Below, piece after piece: positions 1 to 11,971 of a stretch of DNA of 64,000 nt; position 1 is the first letter of the stretch, and each line of letters opens with the position of its first letter. Both the position numbers and the translations under genes were made by a program. The notes under the pieces are model-generated. The model saw only the letters and a list, made by a program, of their open reading frames with translations, searched no databases and was not told the origin of the DNA. The DNA comes from Malania oleifera (Eukaryota; Streptophyta; Magnoliopsida; Santalales; Ximeniaceae). Where the stretch lies: contig NC_080421.1 of NCBI RefSeq assembly GCF_029873635.1, positions 38,420,617-38,484,616 on the forward strand, read 5' to 3'.

Positions 1-3000
1 GATGGGTAAGCTTGGTGGATTGAAATTTTTTTTAGGAGGGGGGGGGGGGGTTTAAAAAGGCAGGCCCAGCAAAGCTCTTCAGCTAAATTGATGGAGAGGT
101 TTCAAAGGCACAATATTCGAGAGATTTGAAAGTGATGGAGAAGAATTTGAGGAATGCATTGCTCGCTATTGACCCACAATTATCTTTTAGTTTAGTCGGT
201 GGGACATTAGAAAGGGAGTTGAAGATTCCTAAGAGTAAAGGGGACTTAGCTCTGACATTGTACTCAAGGGAAGGGAAAGGCAAAACAGTCAAAGGAGGCT
301 ATGGACAAAGAACTAAATATAATTTGACTACTAGGGGGGGGAGGGGGGGGAGAGGGAGAGGGAGAGGGTATCAAATAAGGAAGATAACTCGAGCAACTTT
401 TGTGACTCTGAGAAGTTGTTGGTGGATCAACTGAGAGCTGATTGAGATCTGTTTGAAGAGGAAGCCTTGGCACAACTTATAGAGGAAAGTTACGACGGTG
501 AGGGAGTGGAAGAATTGGGGCAGAGGAAAGACCACGCACAAAGTTTACAACTATATGGGGAAGGGTGTCTTCAAGTGCTCTCAGAAACTGTGTAGGGGGG
601 TAAAAATGATATTAAACACAATTTAAACCAGACGAAAGAATTGGTACATAAGGGATCTTTGTCCCTTGTCCCTGAGCCTAACTCTGACATGGTGGAGATG
701 TTCCTTCAGTAAATTGGGTGTTGGTGGGAGGGTATGAAAAGGCAACAATTTCTATGGTCGGACTAAATTCGCCTAAATCTAAAGGAGGTATTCTTCCCCT
801 TCTCGTTCAATCCGTTATTTCTTCTAACACTTACGCCACAAGGAGGGTTCATCTAGGGGTAGCACTTATGGATCTGGTATCGACCTAAGGGTAGTGAGAA
901 AGACATTCTAGATCCAAATAAACTCCTTGATAACTTGGGTTTTAAATCAATAAGTCCAGTTGGGATCGAGGTGAAATTGCCAATGATCCCTAGAACTTAT
1001 AAGTGGGGAAAAAAAAAAGAACCTCAGTGCAAAAAGAACTTAAGAACCTAGTTTCTTCTATCGACTATAGGGGAGGAAGGGAGTTGTGAAGGGAGGGAAA
1101 CGAGTGAAATTATGAAAATATGAAAATTGTCAGTTGGAATGTTAGAGGGTTGGGAGATCTTAGAAAGAGGGGGTTAATTAAAGAGGTCCTACTTAGATAT
1201 TCTCTTGATATTATTTTGATTCGAGAGACAAAACTTGAGAATATTGATGGGGGTAGTTAGAGGGATTTGGGAAGGAAGTAATAAGGATTAGGCATTTGTA
1301 CCTTCTCAAGGGTCGGTAGGTGGTATCTTGGTGACGTGGGACACTTGTTCTATTATTAAAGTGGATAGTCTAATAGGCTTTTTCTCTCTTTCCGTCTTAG
1401 TAGACGCAAAACGCTAGGGCCATTGGTGGGTTTCGCCAGTGTATGGTCCTTCTAGACCAACCCTTAGGAGCTCCTTTTGGAATGAGCTTTGCTGTATGTT
1501 TGGCTTTTGTGCTCCTAATTGGATTATGGGAGGTTATTTAACATGGTGAAGTTTCTCCGAGAGAAGAAAGGAGGTGATGAGTTACTGCTATTATGTTGAG
1601 TTTTGACTCTTTTATTAAGGAGTGTGACTTAAGAGACCTTCCTCTTGATAATGCTAATTTTACATGGTCGGTGAGTGGTGCTAGAGCGGTGGCGAGTAGG
1701 ATCGATAGTTTCCTTTTCTATAAGGAGTGGAGGATGAGTTCCCTAATCTCTCTCAATCTATTTTACCTAAGACTTCTGACCACTTTCCCATCATGTTGGA
1801 ATTGAGAAAGGTTGCTTGGAGATCTACTCCTTTTAGGCTTGAAAATATGTGGTTGGATCATGATTCCTTTCATCCCTTAGCTAGGATTCTTGGAATGAGG
1901 ATGTGGAGAGGGGTTAGAAAGGTTTTAGATTCATGAAAAAACTAAAGATATTAAAAGAGAAGTTGAAAGATTGGAATAGGGAGGTGTTCGGAGAATTGAG
2001 TTTTAGAAAGGCTAGTATGTTAGAAGAGTTGGCTGATTTAGATAAGGAAGGACAAGGGAAATTTTCCATCGGGAGAGGAAGAGATGAGAAGAGTACCTTT
2101 GAAGAATGAATTGGAGGAGGTGATTTTCAAGGAAAATGAGAAGTTGGAGGCAAAAGACAAAGTTTAAAAGGATAAGAGATGGTGATTGTAATTCTAGATT
2201 TTTCATAGGATAGCTAATGGGAAAATGAGGAAGAATTTCATTATAGAGCTGGAAATGGAAAAAAAGGGGGGTCATTATATCCAAGTTGAGTCAAATTGCT
2301 TCTAAAATCACTGAGTTTTATTCTAATTTGTATTTTGAGGAGGATGGTAGTAAACTTATGGTTAAAGGATTAGAGTGGGACCCTTTGTCTAGTGAGAAGG
2401 TGGTCTAGTTTGAGAGGATCTCTTGAGTGAGAGGAAGTGAGGGCCACAACTTTTGGGATGAAGAAGGATAAAGCTCTAGGACTTTATGGTTTTAATATGT
2501 CTTTCTTCCAAGATTGTTAGAAGGTGGTCAAGACTGATTTGCTTAAGGTCTTTAATGAATTTTATAGGAATGGGATTTTAAGCAAGAGTATCCATTCCAC
2601 TTTCATAACTCTAATGCCAAAGAAGAATATATCCATAAAGATATCAAATTGTAGACCTATTGGCTTCGTTTCCAGTGTTTATAAAATCATCACTAAAGTT
2701 TTAGCTAATTGGCTGAGTGCAATGCTTAATAGGACTGTTTCTAAGGCTCAGAGTGCACCTGTGGGGGGGTAGGCAAATTGTGGATGCCATTCTAATTGGT
2801 GATGAGGTTGTTGAGGATATAAGGAGAAGGAAGAAGATGGGAATCAAATTTAAGTTGAATTTTGAGAAAGCTTATGATAAAGTGAACTTGAAGTTCCAAG
2901 ATACGATATTTGAGAGGAAGGGGTTCTGTGAGAGATGGAGGCATTGGATTAGAGAATGTGTGAGCTACTTGGTTTTAGTGAATAGCAAGTCTAAATCTTG

Positions 3001-4690
3001 TTTAAAGGCTATGAGAGGGGGTCAGGGTATCACACCTTCAGTTTGCTGATGATACTATCTTCTTTAGTATCATAAACCCTCTATGAATATTTTAGGTCCC
3101 CTTCACGTTTTCAAGAAGGTATTTGGGCTTAAGATTAATATGGGGAAAATCGGTATCGCAACTATCAATATGCCTGTTGAGAGTGTTAGGGAGTTATCTA
3201 CGGAGGTGGGATGTAGTGTTTTGGGTTGACCACTGTCCTATCATGTGGTTCCATTGGGGGGGAACCCTAGATCAACTAGCTTTTCATATCCTATTTTGGA
3301 AGGGGTTTCCAAGAGACTGGATGGATGAAAAGGAGCTCTTTTTTCTCTTGGTGGTAGAATAACACTTATCTAGGCTTGTCTTTCTAGTATCCCTTTATGT
3401 TTCTTTCGATTTTCAAGATTCCGGCGAGGGGTAGCTAATAAGATTGAAGATTATGAGGGATTTCTTATGGTCGAGGGTAGGGGGTTTTAGGGATCATTTG
3501 GTAAGTTGGTGAGCGGTGGATAGATCTAAACAGAAGGGTAGTTTCAGTATTGAAAATTTGATGTCTAAAAACATAGCCTATTTGGCTAAATGACTTTGGT
3601 GGTTTCCACTAGAGATTTCTTCTTTGTGGCATTTAGTTGTTAAAAGTATGAATTAGACAAGAATGGGTGGGATACCACTTAGAGATTTAGATGTTTTTAG
3701 GAGATTCTATGGAAATCTATCTCTTAGAGTTATCACCTCTTCATTCCCCATATTAAATTCTTGGTGGGAAGATGTAGTAATATCCTTTTTTGGAAAGACC
3801 TTTGGTTGTGGAACGTAGTTTTGCCCACCTCTTTTCCACGATTGAGCTCAATGCAGGATGGTTCCATTTCTTCTTTTGTAGTCGATCCAAGTAGTCCTTT
3901 GCCTTCTTGGGACTTCCACTTTTGTAGATTGTTAAATAATAGAGAAATGGTAGAGCTATCCTTTTTGCTAATCTTATTGAATAATTGCCATTTTTCTTTA
4001 GAGGAGGCAATGCGGTCTTGGTCTTTGGATCCTTTAGGGATATACTCATGCAAATCTTTTTGTGCTTTTTTCAATAGGTCTAATTAACCTTTTCCTCTCT
4101 ATAGCTCCATTCGGAAGGCCAAAGTCCCCTTTAAAATCAAGGCTTTTATCTGGTTGGTTGCACTTGATAGAATTAATACCAATAACTTGCTACAAGGTTA
4201 GGAGACCTTTGAAGGCTATATCTCCAAACATATGTGTTCTTTGTTTTAATTCCTCAGAATCTTCATCGCATTTGTTCATTCATTGTGACTATGCCTAACG
4301 GGTTTGGAATAAGTTATCTGATATTATAGGCGAATGTTGGGCGAGTTCTGAGACACTGAAGGGCTTTTTGGCAGTGTCTTCTGCTGGTTTTGGCAGGAAA
4401 ACAGGAAGGGCAGTGCTCTGGAAATGGGCTTTTTTTGCAGTATTTTGGGGGCTGTGGATGGAGCGTAATGCACGTGTTTTTCTAGCGAAGAAGTCTCTTT
4501 TTCTGGTTTGGAAAAGATAAATTATTTGGCTTCTCTTTGGTGTGTGGGACAAGGGAATCTTAAGGGGGTAAGCTTTTCTGATATTCAGCCCAATTGGCGT
4601 TATATGTTGGAATGTTGGTGTTGCTTTTTCTCTCTCTTGTTTTGTAGTTTTCTGGTTCTTCTTTGTGTTTTTTATTTAGAGAGATAACAT
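1..4690 (+). mobile_element. Decayed L1-like LINE (non-LTR retrotransposon), 5' end outside window
   Basis: This is a degenerate plant L1-type LINE. The first 700 bp look like the C-terminal part of ORF1, with a Gly/Arg-rich GGRGGRGRGRG stretch near 331-370. ORF2 starts at 1120 with MKIVSWNVRGLG, the usual start of the apurinic-type endonuclease. Reverse transcriptase traces follow: FEKAYDKVN near 2855-2885 and FADDTIFF at 3042-3065. The C-terminal zinc-binding region (CVLCFNSSESSSHLFIHC) lies near 4228-4290. Many frameshifts and stops break the reading frames, and the segment between the two RT motifs is too short, which suggests an internal deletion. The element should cut its target and prime reverse transcription from the nick, but this copy is dead. 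It sits in sense orientation opposite to SMC1, probably inside a large SMC1 intron. The 3' boundary is approximate and I found no clear target duplication. Confidence 0.88.
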
Positions 4691-5165
4691 CCCTTTTTTG
4701 AGGATTTGCAAAACCAACACCATAGTTGCCCACAAACAAATACGATCTGTACATCCCTCTAAGCCCATCACTCGAGATTCCCCCATGTGCCATCAGACCA
4801 ATTGAAGGCTGACAACCCCACGCCACACGCTAGCGCAGGAGACTTCCTAAAAGCTTGTTTTTTCCCCGATTTGATTCCACATGGTTCAAATCCTCCTGTA
4901 ATTTTTTTTTAATAGAAGAATCCACATATAAATGATGATATTGAAACAGTGGTCATGGACTTCAGTCCAAAGATCCATTCTTTTAAATTGTTCGCTCATA
5001 ACCAATTGGATGCACTCCCCCAGTAATGAATGTTAGGACCCTTCAGGAGCTGTTTGTTAGTGGAACTGAGTCCATTGAGTGCTGAAGCAGTGCTAGGTCA
5101 TTGTGTTTGTGACTCATTCTGACTGCTTTCTTTGTTTGTTGTTGGCCTTGTTTGTGTTTGTTGGG
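4691..5165. other. Unassigned spacer between LINE and old copia element
   Basis: No gene or clear element boundary is visible here. The LINE-like 3' sequence stops near 4690 and the following 200 bp differ in character. A T-run near 4900-4911 could be an A-tail on the minus strand. It may hold a remnant of another element. Confidence 0.4.
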
Positions 5166-5768
5166 ATGGGGTCCACAAATCCCAAAAATTTTGATTCCCT
5201 CATCATTGCTGAAAATTACAACCAAGCAATTGAAAGGAAGAAATATTTGCAGTGATCTAAAGCCGTCGAGATCTATTTGACAGACTCAGGCAAGTCCGAA
5301 CCCTTACTTCAGTTTGGAGTCTCTGGACCCCGTGACAACCAACAGACAGAGGTATGGCTTCAGGAAGATGCATTGATTGTCTCGCTGTGGCAGAACTCAA
5401 GGTAATCACAGATTGGACAAACGTGTATGCATCTATGTGTAAGGAGATCTGGGAATACATCAAGCTCCTATATTCCAACAACATACCTCGTATATTAGAT
5501 CTCACTTGTGTACTTTCAGCTGCAACAGGGAGGCAGGAGGGCGTCTGAATACTTAGCGTAGATGAAGCATATCCGTGAAGAACTCAACATTGTGCAGCCT
5601 ATCACAGCCAATATCCAGGAGATGCAAAACCAGAGGGAGCAAAGGGATCAATGATGATCATTCAGTCCTAGCAGGTTTGAAACCCAAGTTTCAGCCAGTT
5701 TGATCTTAGTTTCTTCTCAGTAATGTAGAATTGCTATCTTTTGCTGACATTTATTCTCATGTACTTTG
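5166..5768 (+). mobile_element. Old Ty1/copia element, left piece (gag remnant)
   Basis: A copia-type gag is recognisable from the ATG at 5166, which opens MGSTNPKNFDS. It continues in shifting frames with WLQEDALIVSL, EIWEYIKLLYSNN and, near 5570-5620, EELNIVQPITANIQEMQ, all typical of the copia gag polyprotein family. Several stops and frameshifts show that it is old. The reading is cut at 5768 by the insertion of a younger copia element and resumes at 10286 on the same strand. No LTR of this older element was found at its left end, so it is a fragment. Confidence 0.8.
5764..5768. repeat. 5-bp target-site duplication CTTTG, left copy
   Basis: CTTTG directly precedes the 5' LTR and recurs at 10286-10290 directly after the 3' LTR. 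Copia elements make 5-bp duplications, so this fixes both borders of the younger element. Confidence 0.93.
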
Positions 5769-5872
5769 TGTTGGGAAGTTTCAAAATTGATCCAGTCAAC
5801 TCTCCTTGATTATAGGAGAAATTTCTGTAATTATGTACCCTATGGAAGGGATATTCAGACGAAAAACTGACA
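5769..5872 (+). repeat. 5' LTR of younger copia, internally deleted
   Basis: The 104-bp LTR matches both ends of the 302-bp 3' LTR but lacks about 198 bp between AATTATGTA and CCCTATGG. Its outer ends and target duplication are intact, so the loss is internal and happened after insertion or in the template. Confidence 0.9.
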
Positions 5873-5884
5873 TGGTATCAGAGC
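5873..5884 (+). other. tRNA primer-binding site
   Basis: TGGTATCAGAGC directly follows the LTR end. It is complementary to the 3' end of initiator methionine tRNA, the usual primer for plant copia elements. Confidence 0.9.
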
Positions 5885-6225
5885 CTACTGCTGCTTCTTT
5901 GCTGCTTTACCCTGGTTTTTAGTTCAAAAAACATGGTATTTTTGCACTTTTTTCTGTTCAGCCTTCATTGCTGAAATTTCTTAGAAGCAGTTTCAGTTCT
6001 CATTTCTACCATTGCCAGCCTTCATTGCTGGTGGTTTTGTTCAGCCTTCATTGCTGAAATTTTTTAGAGCAATTTCCGTTCTTATTTCTACCGTTGCCAG
6101 CCCTCATTGCTGGTGGTTTCCGTTACTTTTCTGTTCAGCCTTCATTGCTAAATTTTCTTTTCCTTTCGGCAGTCATAGCCTCTAAAACCTAGGCCTCACT
6201 GCCTTAACCCTGGTCAGCCTCCATT

Positions 6226-6951
6226 ATGTCTGAAATTTCCAAAACTTCCACCATGGCCAGACCTGAACCTGTGGTCAACATCAAAATTGAAACCACGGCT
6301 TTGGTTGCTGCTAATCCTACTGTTTTGGCTGCTCCAAATGCCTCTGTACAACGGTCATATCCCAATCAAAAATCCCAAGTATGGTGTGACTATTGTAATA
6401 AGCCATGCCATACCCGAGAAACCTGCTGGAAACTACATGGAAAACCAGCAAATTGGAAGAGCAGCAAACCTGGACCTGGAAACAACCAAGTGATTCCTAG
6501 AGCAAATGAAGCCCAGACCAATGTTCTAAGTTCAGAGCAGATGGATCAGCTTCTTCAAATGCTGAAATCCAATCTGATATCCGGTACTTCTATTAGTTCC
6601 TTGGCCCAAACAGGTAATATGTCGAGTGCCTATTCCAGCTCTTTAGCCTTTGCACCATGGATTATTGATTCATGTGCATCCGACCATATGACTAATATAT
6701 CTCAATTGTTTCAATCTTATTATCCTTGTCCGGGTAATAAAAAGGTTAGGATTGCAGACGGGAGTCTTTCATCCATTGCAAGAGCAGGTTCAATTAAAAT
6801 TTCCGTGAAAATAGAATTAAAATCTGTCCTTCATGTTCCTAAACTTGCTTGCAATCTTCTGTCTGTTAGTAGATTATCCCGTGATTCTAGCTGTTGTATC
6901 ATATCTTTGATTCTCACTGTGAATTTCAAGACCAGAACTCGGGGGCAATGA
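6226..6951 (+). pseudogene. Copia gag remnant with zinc knuckle and protease
   Basis: The 241-residue frame starts MSEISKTSTM and reaches the zinc knuckle CDYCNKPCHTRETC (CX2CX4HX4C) after only about 60 residues. A normal copia gag has some 200 or more residues before the knuckle, so the capsid-like core is deleted. The aspartic protease motif is WIIDSCASDHM near 6658-6690; the family motif is DSGAS, so the glycine next to the catalytic aspartate has become cysteine. The frame runs into a shift near 6890, after LLSVSRLSRDSSCC, and the true continuation is in another frame starting at about 6894. Confidence 0.88.
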
Positions 6952-7879
6952 TTGGCAGTGCTAGGATGATTGATGGCCTTTATTATTTTGATGATACCCT
7001 ATTCAGCAATAAACAAGCTCAGGGCTTGAGTGGTAGTACTAGCTCAATCCCTGTGCGTGATCAAATAATGCTTTGGCATCTTAGATTAGGACATCCTAGT
7101 TTTTCTTATTTCAAACATTTGTTGCCTAACCTGTTTAAAAATTTGAATTGTATGTCTCTTCATTGTGACGTGTGTCATTTATCAAAAAATCATCAAGTTC
7201 CTTATATTTCAAAAGGCTACCATGCATCAAAACCTTTTTATTTGATTCATAGTGATGTTTGGGGTCCCTCTAAGGTAGTACCTTATCCGGAAAAAAATGG
7301 TTTGTGACTTTTATAGATGATCATACTCGGATTTGTTGAATATATTTGATGAATGGAAAATCTGAAGTTGAAATATTATTGAAGAATTTTTATAGTATGA
7401 TCAAAAACCAATTTCACACAAAAATAAGCATACTTCGTACAGATAATGGTACAGAATATTTCAACCAAGTTTTGGGAAATTTTTTTAAAGAAAGAGGGAT
7501 TCAACATCAATCCACTTGTCGCGACACCCCACTACAAAATGGCATTGCTGAAAGAAAAAATCGTCATTTACTTGAGGTTGCACGAACTATAATGTTTTCA
7601 ATGCATATTCCAAAATATTTGTGGGGGGATACTATTCTAACTGCTTGTTACCTTATTAATAAAATACCTACCCATGTGCTGCAGTATATCGCTCCTTTGG
7701 CATGCCTAAAAAAATCCTTTACTGACTATAGGATAATTTCTGATCTGCCTCTAAAAGTATTTGGATGCACTGTTTTTGTTCATATTCCAGCTCACCTTAG
7801 ATCTAAACTTGATCCTAGGGCTGAAAAATGTGTGTTTCTTTTGGATATGCTACCAATAAGAGAGGGTATAAATGTTTGA
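6894..7879 (+). pseudogene. Copia integrase, broken
   Basis: This part carries the GAG-pre-integrase and integrase core. The N-terminal zinc-binding motif is visible: the histidines lie in LWHLRLGHP and the cysteine pair in CDVCHLSK. The DDE catalytic set is retained as IHSDVWGP, LRTDNGTEYF and NGIAERKNR. A frameshift occurs in the A-run near 7290, and a tryptophan codon has become TGA near 7337 (ICW to IC stop). Another shift near 7840 moves the frame to that of YATNKRGYKC. The protein would have joined element cDNA to chromosomal DNA. Confidence 0.88.
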
Positions 7880-8461
7880 ATCCAAAAACAAAAAAAAATC
7901 ACATCAATATGGATGTCGTTTTTGTTGAAAATCAGTCTTACTTTAACCAAACTTATCTTCAGGGGAGAGTAGTGAGGATCAGTTTTGGCAAACTTCTATA
8001 CCAATGCCTAATGTTTTCCTTGACACTGACATTCCTATACAAAACATTCAAGGAACTGAAATTTTAAATAGTGAAAAAAATGGAAATCCCAATCAGCCTG
8101 TACAAAGCATAAGGGAATCACAAACAAGGGGAGAATTGCTACAGAATAATCCCTCTTCTGAGCTTCGTGTTTATACTAGAGGCAAGTATCGTTCTAATAC
8201 TAAGGATCATCCCACAATTTCAAAGCAGAATCAATCATAACCTCCAAAAACTGGTCATTTGGAAATCCCAAGTAATCCTACTACTACACTTCCAGTTAAT
8301 CAATCTACTGACCTTGATGTACCTATAGCCGTTAGGAAAGGAGTTAGAACTTGTACCACACACCCCATTGCCAAATCTTTATCATACCATAGACTCTCTC
8401 ATAATAGGCCTTTACATCCAATATTTCTCACCTATTTGTTCCAAGGACCATTCAGGAAGCT

Positions 8462-9973
8462 ATGGATCATCCGGATTGGAAGTTAGCAGTTCTTGAAGAG
8501 ATGAATGCACTACGGAACAACAATACTTGGGCAATTGTTGCTTTGTCAAAGGAAAAGAAAACTTTAGGTTGCAAGTGGGTGTTTACAGTTAAATGCAAGG
8601 CCGACGGCAATATAGAGAGATATAAGGCAAGACACGTTGCAAAAGGGTTTACACAAACATACGAAATTGACTATCAAGAAAATTTTGCTCCAGTGGCCAA
8701 GATAAACTCAATCCGAGTGTTACTCTCCTTAGCTGTACATTCTAACTGGCCCTTACACCAGTTGGATGTAAAGAATGCCTTTTTAAATGGAGATCTAGAG
8801 GATGAAGTGTTTATGGAATTACCACCAGGTTTTGAAGGTAATCTTAGCAGAGATAAGGTGTGTAAATTGAAAAAATCATTGTATGGGCTCAAGCAATCTC
8901 CGAGAGCTTGGTTTGAACGCTTTGGGAAGGCTGTAAAGGGTTATGGTTACAGCCAAGGTCATGCTGATCACACCATGTTCTATAAACACTCAAGTGAAGG
9001 AAAGGTTGCTATTCTAATTGTCTATGTTGATATTATTTTGACAGGTAATGACAGCAAGGAACTTGAGAAATTAAAACATATGCTTGCTAATGAATTTGAG
9101 ATTAAAGACTTGGGTGACTTGAAGTATTTTCTCGGTATGGAATTTGCAAGGTCAAGAAGAGGTATTTTTGTTTCACAAAGAAAATATGTGCTTGACTTTC
9201 TTGAAGAAACAGGTTTACTAGGGTCTAAAGCAGCTGAGACACCTATAGAGCCTAATCTTAAACTACAACCTGCCAAGCCTGAGGAAGTAACCAATAGAGA
9301 CCACTACCAAAGATTGGTTGGAAGGCTACTTTATCTATCACATACACGTCCTAACATAGCCTTTTCTGTCAGTATTGTAAGCCAATTCATGCACTCACCA
9401 GGGCCTGACCACTTTGATGTAGTTTATAGAATCCTGAGATATTTAAAGGGAACTCCAGGAAAAGGTCTATTGTTTGAAGACCATAGACATCTACAAGTTG
9501 AGGTATACATGGATGCAGATTGGGCTGGGAGTATAACCGATCGAAGATCAACTTCTGGTTATTGTGCCTTTGTTGGTGGAAATTTGGTTACATGGTGAAG
9601 CAAAAAACAAAATGTGGTAGCTAGGAGTAGTGCAGAGGCAGAATTTAGAGCAGTTGGTCATGGAGTTTGTGAAGTGTTGTGGATTAAAAAATTATTGGAA
9701 GAATTGAAAGTCACTAATCCGCTACCTATGAGACTGTATTGCAATAAAAAATCTACCATAGGCATTGCTCACAATCCAGTGCTTCATGATAGAACAAAAC
9801 ATGTTGAGGTCGACAAGCATTTTATAAAGGAGAAGCTGGACAGTGGACTGATTTGTTTACCCTCTATCTCTACTACTTACCAGGTAGCAGATATACTTAC
9901 AAAAGGACTACCAAAAAAGCAATTTGAAAATTTGATCGGCAAGCTGGCTATGGAAAACATCTTCAAACCAGCT
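8462..9973 (+). pseudogene. Copia reverse transcriptase and RNase H, broken
   Basis: The frame from 8462 to 9598 holds the reverse transcriptase: WAIVALSKEKKTLGCKWVF, HQLDVKNAFLNGDLEDEV and LYGLKQSPRAWF. The active-site strand reads VYVDIILTGND where the family has YVDDIILTGND, so one catalytic aspartate codon is deleted in frame. At 9596 a TGA replaces the usual arginine in GNLVTWRSKKQ, consistent with CGA to TGA. RNase H continues to 9973 with DADWAGS and SSAEAEFRA, but the third acidic site reads CNKKS where CDNKS is usual. This copy cannot copy RNA. Confidence 0.93.
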
Positions 9974-9983
9974 TGAGGGGGAG

Positions 9984-10285
9984 TGTTGGAAAGTTTCAAA
10001 ATTTATCCAGTCAACTCTCCTTGATTATAGGAGAAATTTCTGTAATTATGTAAATCTACTCTCCTTGATTATAGGAGAAATTTCTGTAATTATGCAAATA
10101 ACGCTACAAATCAGGCAGCATGCTGGTACTGAACATGTGCCTGAAATTCTGGCAGCATGTGCCTGAAATTCTGACAGCATTTAGGCGCTGGAAATCTTCC
10201 TGAAAATATGGCACCCACTATGTAAATTTCTTCTATATAATGAAAGCAAACCCTATGGAAGGGATATTCAGACAAAAAACTGACA
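9984..10285 (+). repeat. 3' LTR of younger copia
   Basis: The 302-bp LTR starts TGTTGG directly after the purine tract TGAGGGGGAG and ends ACTGACA. It contains a 37-bp direct duplication (10014-10050 and 10058-10094) and a second short repeat, GTGCCTGAAATTCTG, at about 10137 and 10159. The 5' LTR lacks most of this interior. Confidence 0.93.
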
Positions 10286-11440
10286 CTTTGCGCTGCCACT
10301 AGAACTCATTGCTCTGCTCCTGCTGCCGGTGCCCAACTTCTGGTTCTGAGAAGTTAACATTTATGACACAGGGTAGTTCTGGCCATGAGGCGAGGATAGC
10401 AAAGGTTTACAGGGTGGGTTGGATAGCAAAAATGTACTCTGCAGACTGACAGATCATATGAGTGAGCAGTTTCGGGATCTCCAGGGTAAGGCCCCACATT
10501 TCGCCAATGCAACCACCACAAATTCCACCCCTACTGGTTCAACTATAGGAGAGTAGTGTACAACATGCCTGTTTCTGAGGGGCATTCAAAGTTCCTATAA
10601 TATCAGGCATCGCAATGAGCTTCTCTTCCTATTGATCACTTGTCGAAATAGGAAATACCTATAGCTTGTTTGTTGTCTAGTAAATCTCCCACTGATACTT
10701 GGATCATTAGATTCTGCTGCTACTAACCATATAAGAAGTACAACAACCTCTTTTCCACCCTCTAGTATAACAACGTAGCCTATGCCACCCTTGTCCATGT
10801 ATCAAGTACTACAATTGAGGGAATAGAGACAGCAAACCCTGCACCCTCTGTCTCTCTCTTCTGATTTATATATTCCCAAATTCCCCTTCAATCTCATGAT
10901 TTTAGCAAGATTACAGAATCAATGAATCACTCCATAACCTTCTTTCCTCATTCTGTTGTTATTCAGGGTTTCAGGATGAGGAAGACAAAAGGTGGAGGAC
11001 ATGGGGCTTGTGGATTATACCACTTTGAGTCGCTATCTCGTTTCACCACCCACACTACTACTGCCACACCTCAACAAATCCATTTTCACCTTGGTCATCT
11101 TTGGATTTGTTAAAACAGTTGATTCCTGCTTTGAGTTCTACGTCTAGTCTTGAGTGTCAGTTTTATCCACTGGAAAAGCTTCAAAAAACAGGTTGTTAGC
11201 CCCCCTTCGCTCATTTTTTCGGTTCCTCGCCCTAGACATGACGTTAGAATTTGGAACGGCAATGATTTCAGAATCTTTTCCCGTAAAAATCTATATTACA
11301 GTTGTTGTAACCTCTTCCTATATTTTTTGCCAGCGGGAAAAAAGCAATCCGGAATAGCAGTCTCCCTCCAAAATGAAGGCATTCACTTGGACTTTTGTTC
11401 TGGATAAAAGTTAATACAAATAGTCTGTAGTTGTTGAGAA
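10286..11440 (+). mobile_element. Old Ty1/copia element, right piece (protease to pre-integrase)
   Basis: The older copia resumes after the CTTTG duplication. A protease motif LDSAATNHI is readable near 10700-10735. A pre-integrase region follows at 10922-11035 with NHSITFFPHSVV and GACGLYHFES. A poor match to the start of the integrase zinc region follows to about 11440. Frames change repeatedly and no RT is visible, so the element is truncated here. It lies inside an SMC1 intron if the rest of SMC1 is to the left. Confidence 0.7.
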
Positions 11441-11971
11441 GACCCAAGAAGGCAATCAGTGCAGATACTTGTATTGATGCGTTCAGCTTCAAAAGTTAAC
11501 ATTTTTATAAATACTGTGCATTATAAATATCAAATTTATGATAAGCTTAATCACAACAAATTACCATCTATTTCTTTAGAAAATGTATAGACTACAATAC
11601 ATAATTATGATACAAGTTTAGCTAAATCTGACAATTCAATTATATGATGAACTTTAAAGGCTTACTTCCATTATTAAGCGTGAATATAGATTTCACCCAG
11701 AAATAAATTTAATAAACTAAAACCCATTAATACTAAATGACAAAAATATCACACTTTGTTATTGCTAAGGAAGAACAGTGTGTAAATGTATGGCATTGCG
11801 ATTAGCGCTTTAACTTACAATAATCCTAATCAGAACAAAGTATTAATATTTGTTTACAAAACAAAAATCTACTCAGTAATTATAGATTCAAATAAAATAA
11901 AATAATTCAGAAGATAAACAACAAGTGTTGGTTAAATATCAATAGCAAGTTGGCAGCTTGAAGAAACTCAC
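11441..11971 (-). other. SMC1 intron 3, exon-proximal part
   Basis: AT-rich intron sequence. The 5' splice site of this intron is the GTGAGT read on the minus strand at 11971-11966. No acceptor for it was found anywhere to the left, so the intron is at least 11.9 kb long or the next exon has been lost. Confidence 0.65.

Larger units (their letters stand above)
5769..10285 (+). mobile_element. Younger Ty1/copia retrotransposon nested in the older one
   Basis: The element is bounded by LTRs that begin TGTTGG and end CTGACA, with a perfect CTTTG duplication outside. In order it has a 5' LTR (5769-5872), a primer site TGGTATCAGAGC at 5873, a shortened gag with zinc knuckle, protease, integrase, reverse transcriptase and RNase H, a purine tract (9975-9982) and a 3' LTR (9984-10285). 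The order protease-integrase-RT-RNase H is that of copia. It is inactive: most of the gag core is missing, at least three frameshifts and three in-frame stops are visible, and several catalytic residues are changed. It lies in the same orientation as the older copia it interrupts. Confidence 0.95.

Noticed and set aside
3733-4074. Minus-strand frames of 98-113 residues
   Set aside because: Antisense shadows of LINE ORF2 in the plus strand.
8674-9294. Minus-strand frames of 72-90 residues inside the copia RT
   Set aside because: Shadows of the RT reading frame on the other strand.
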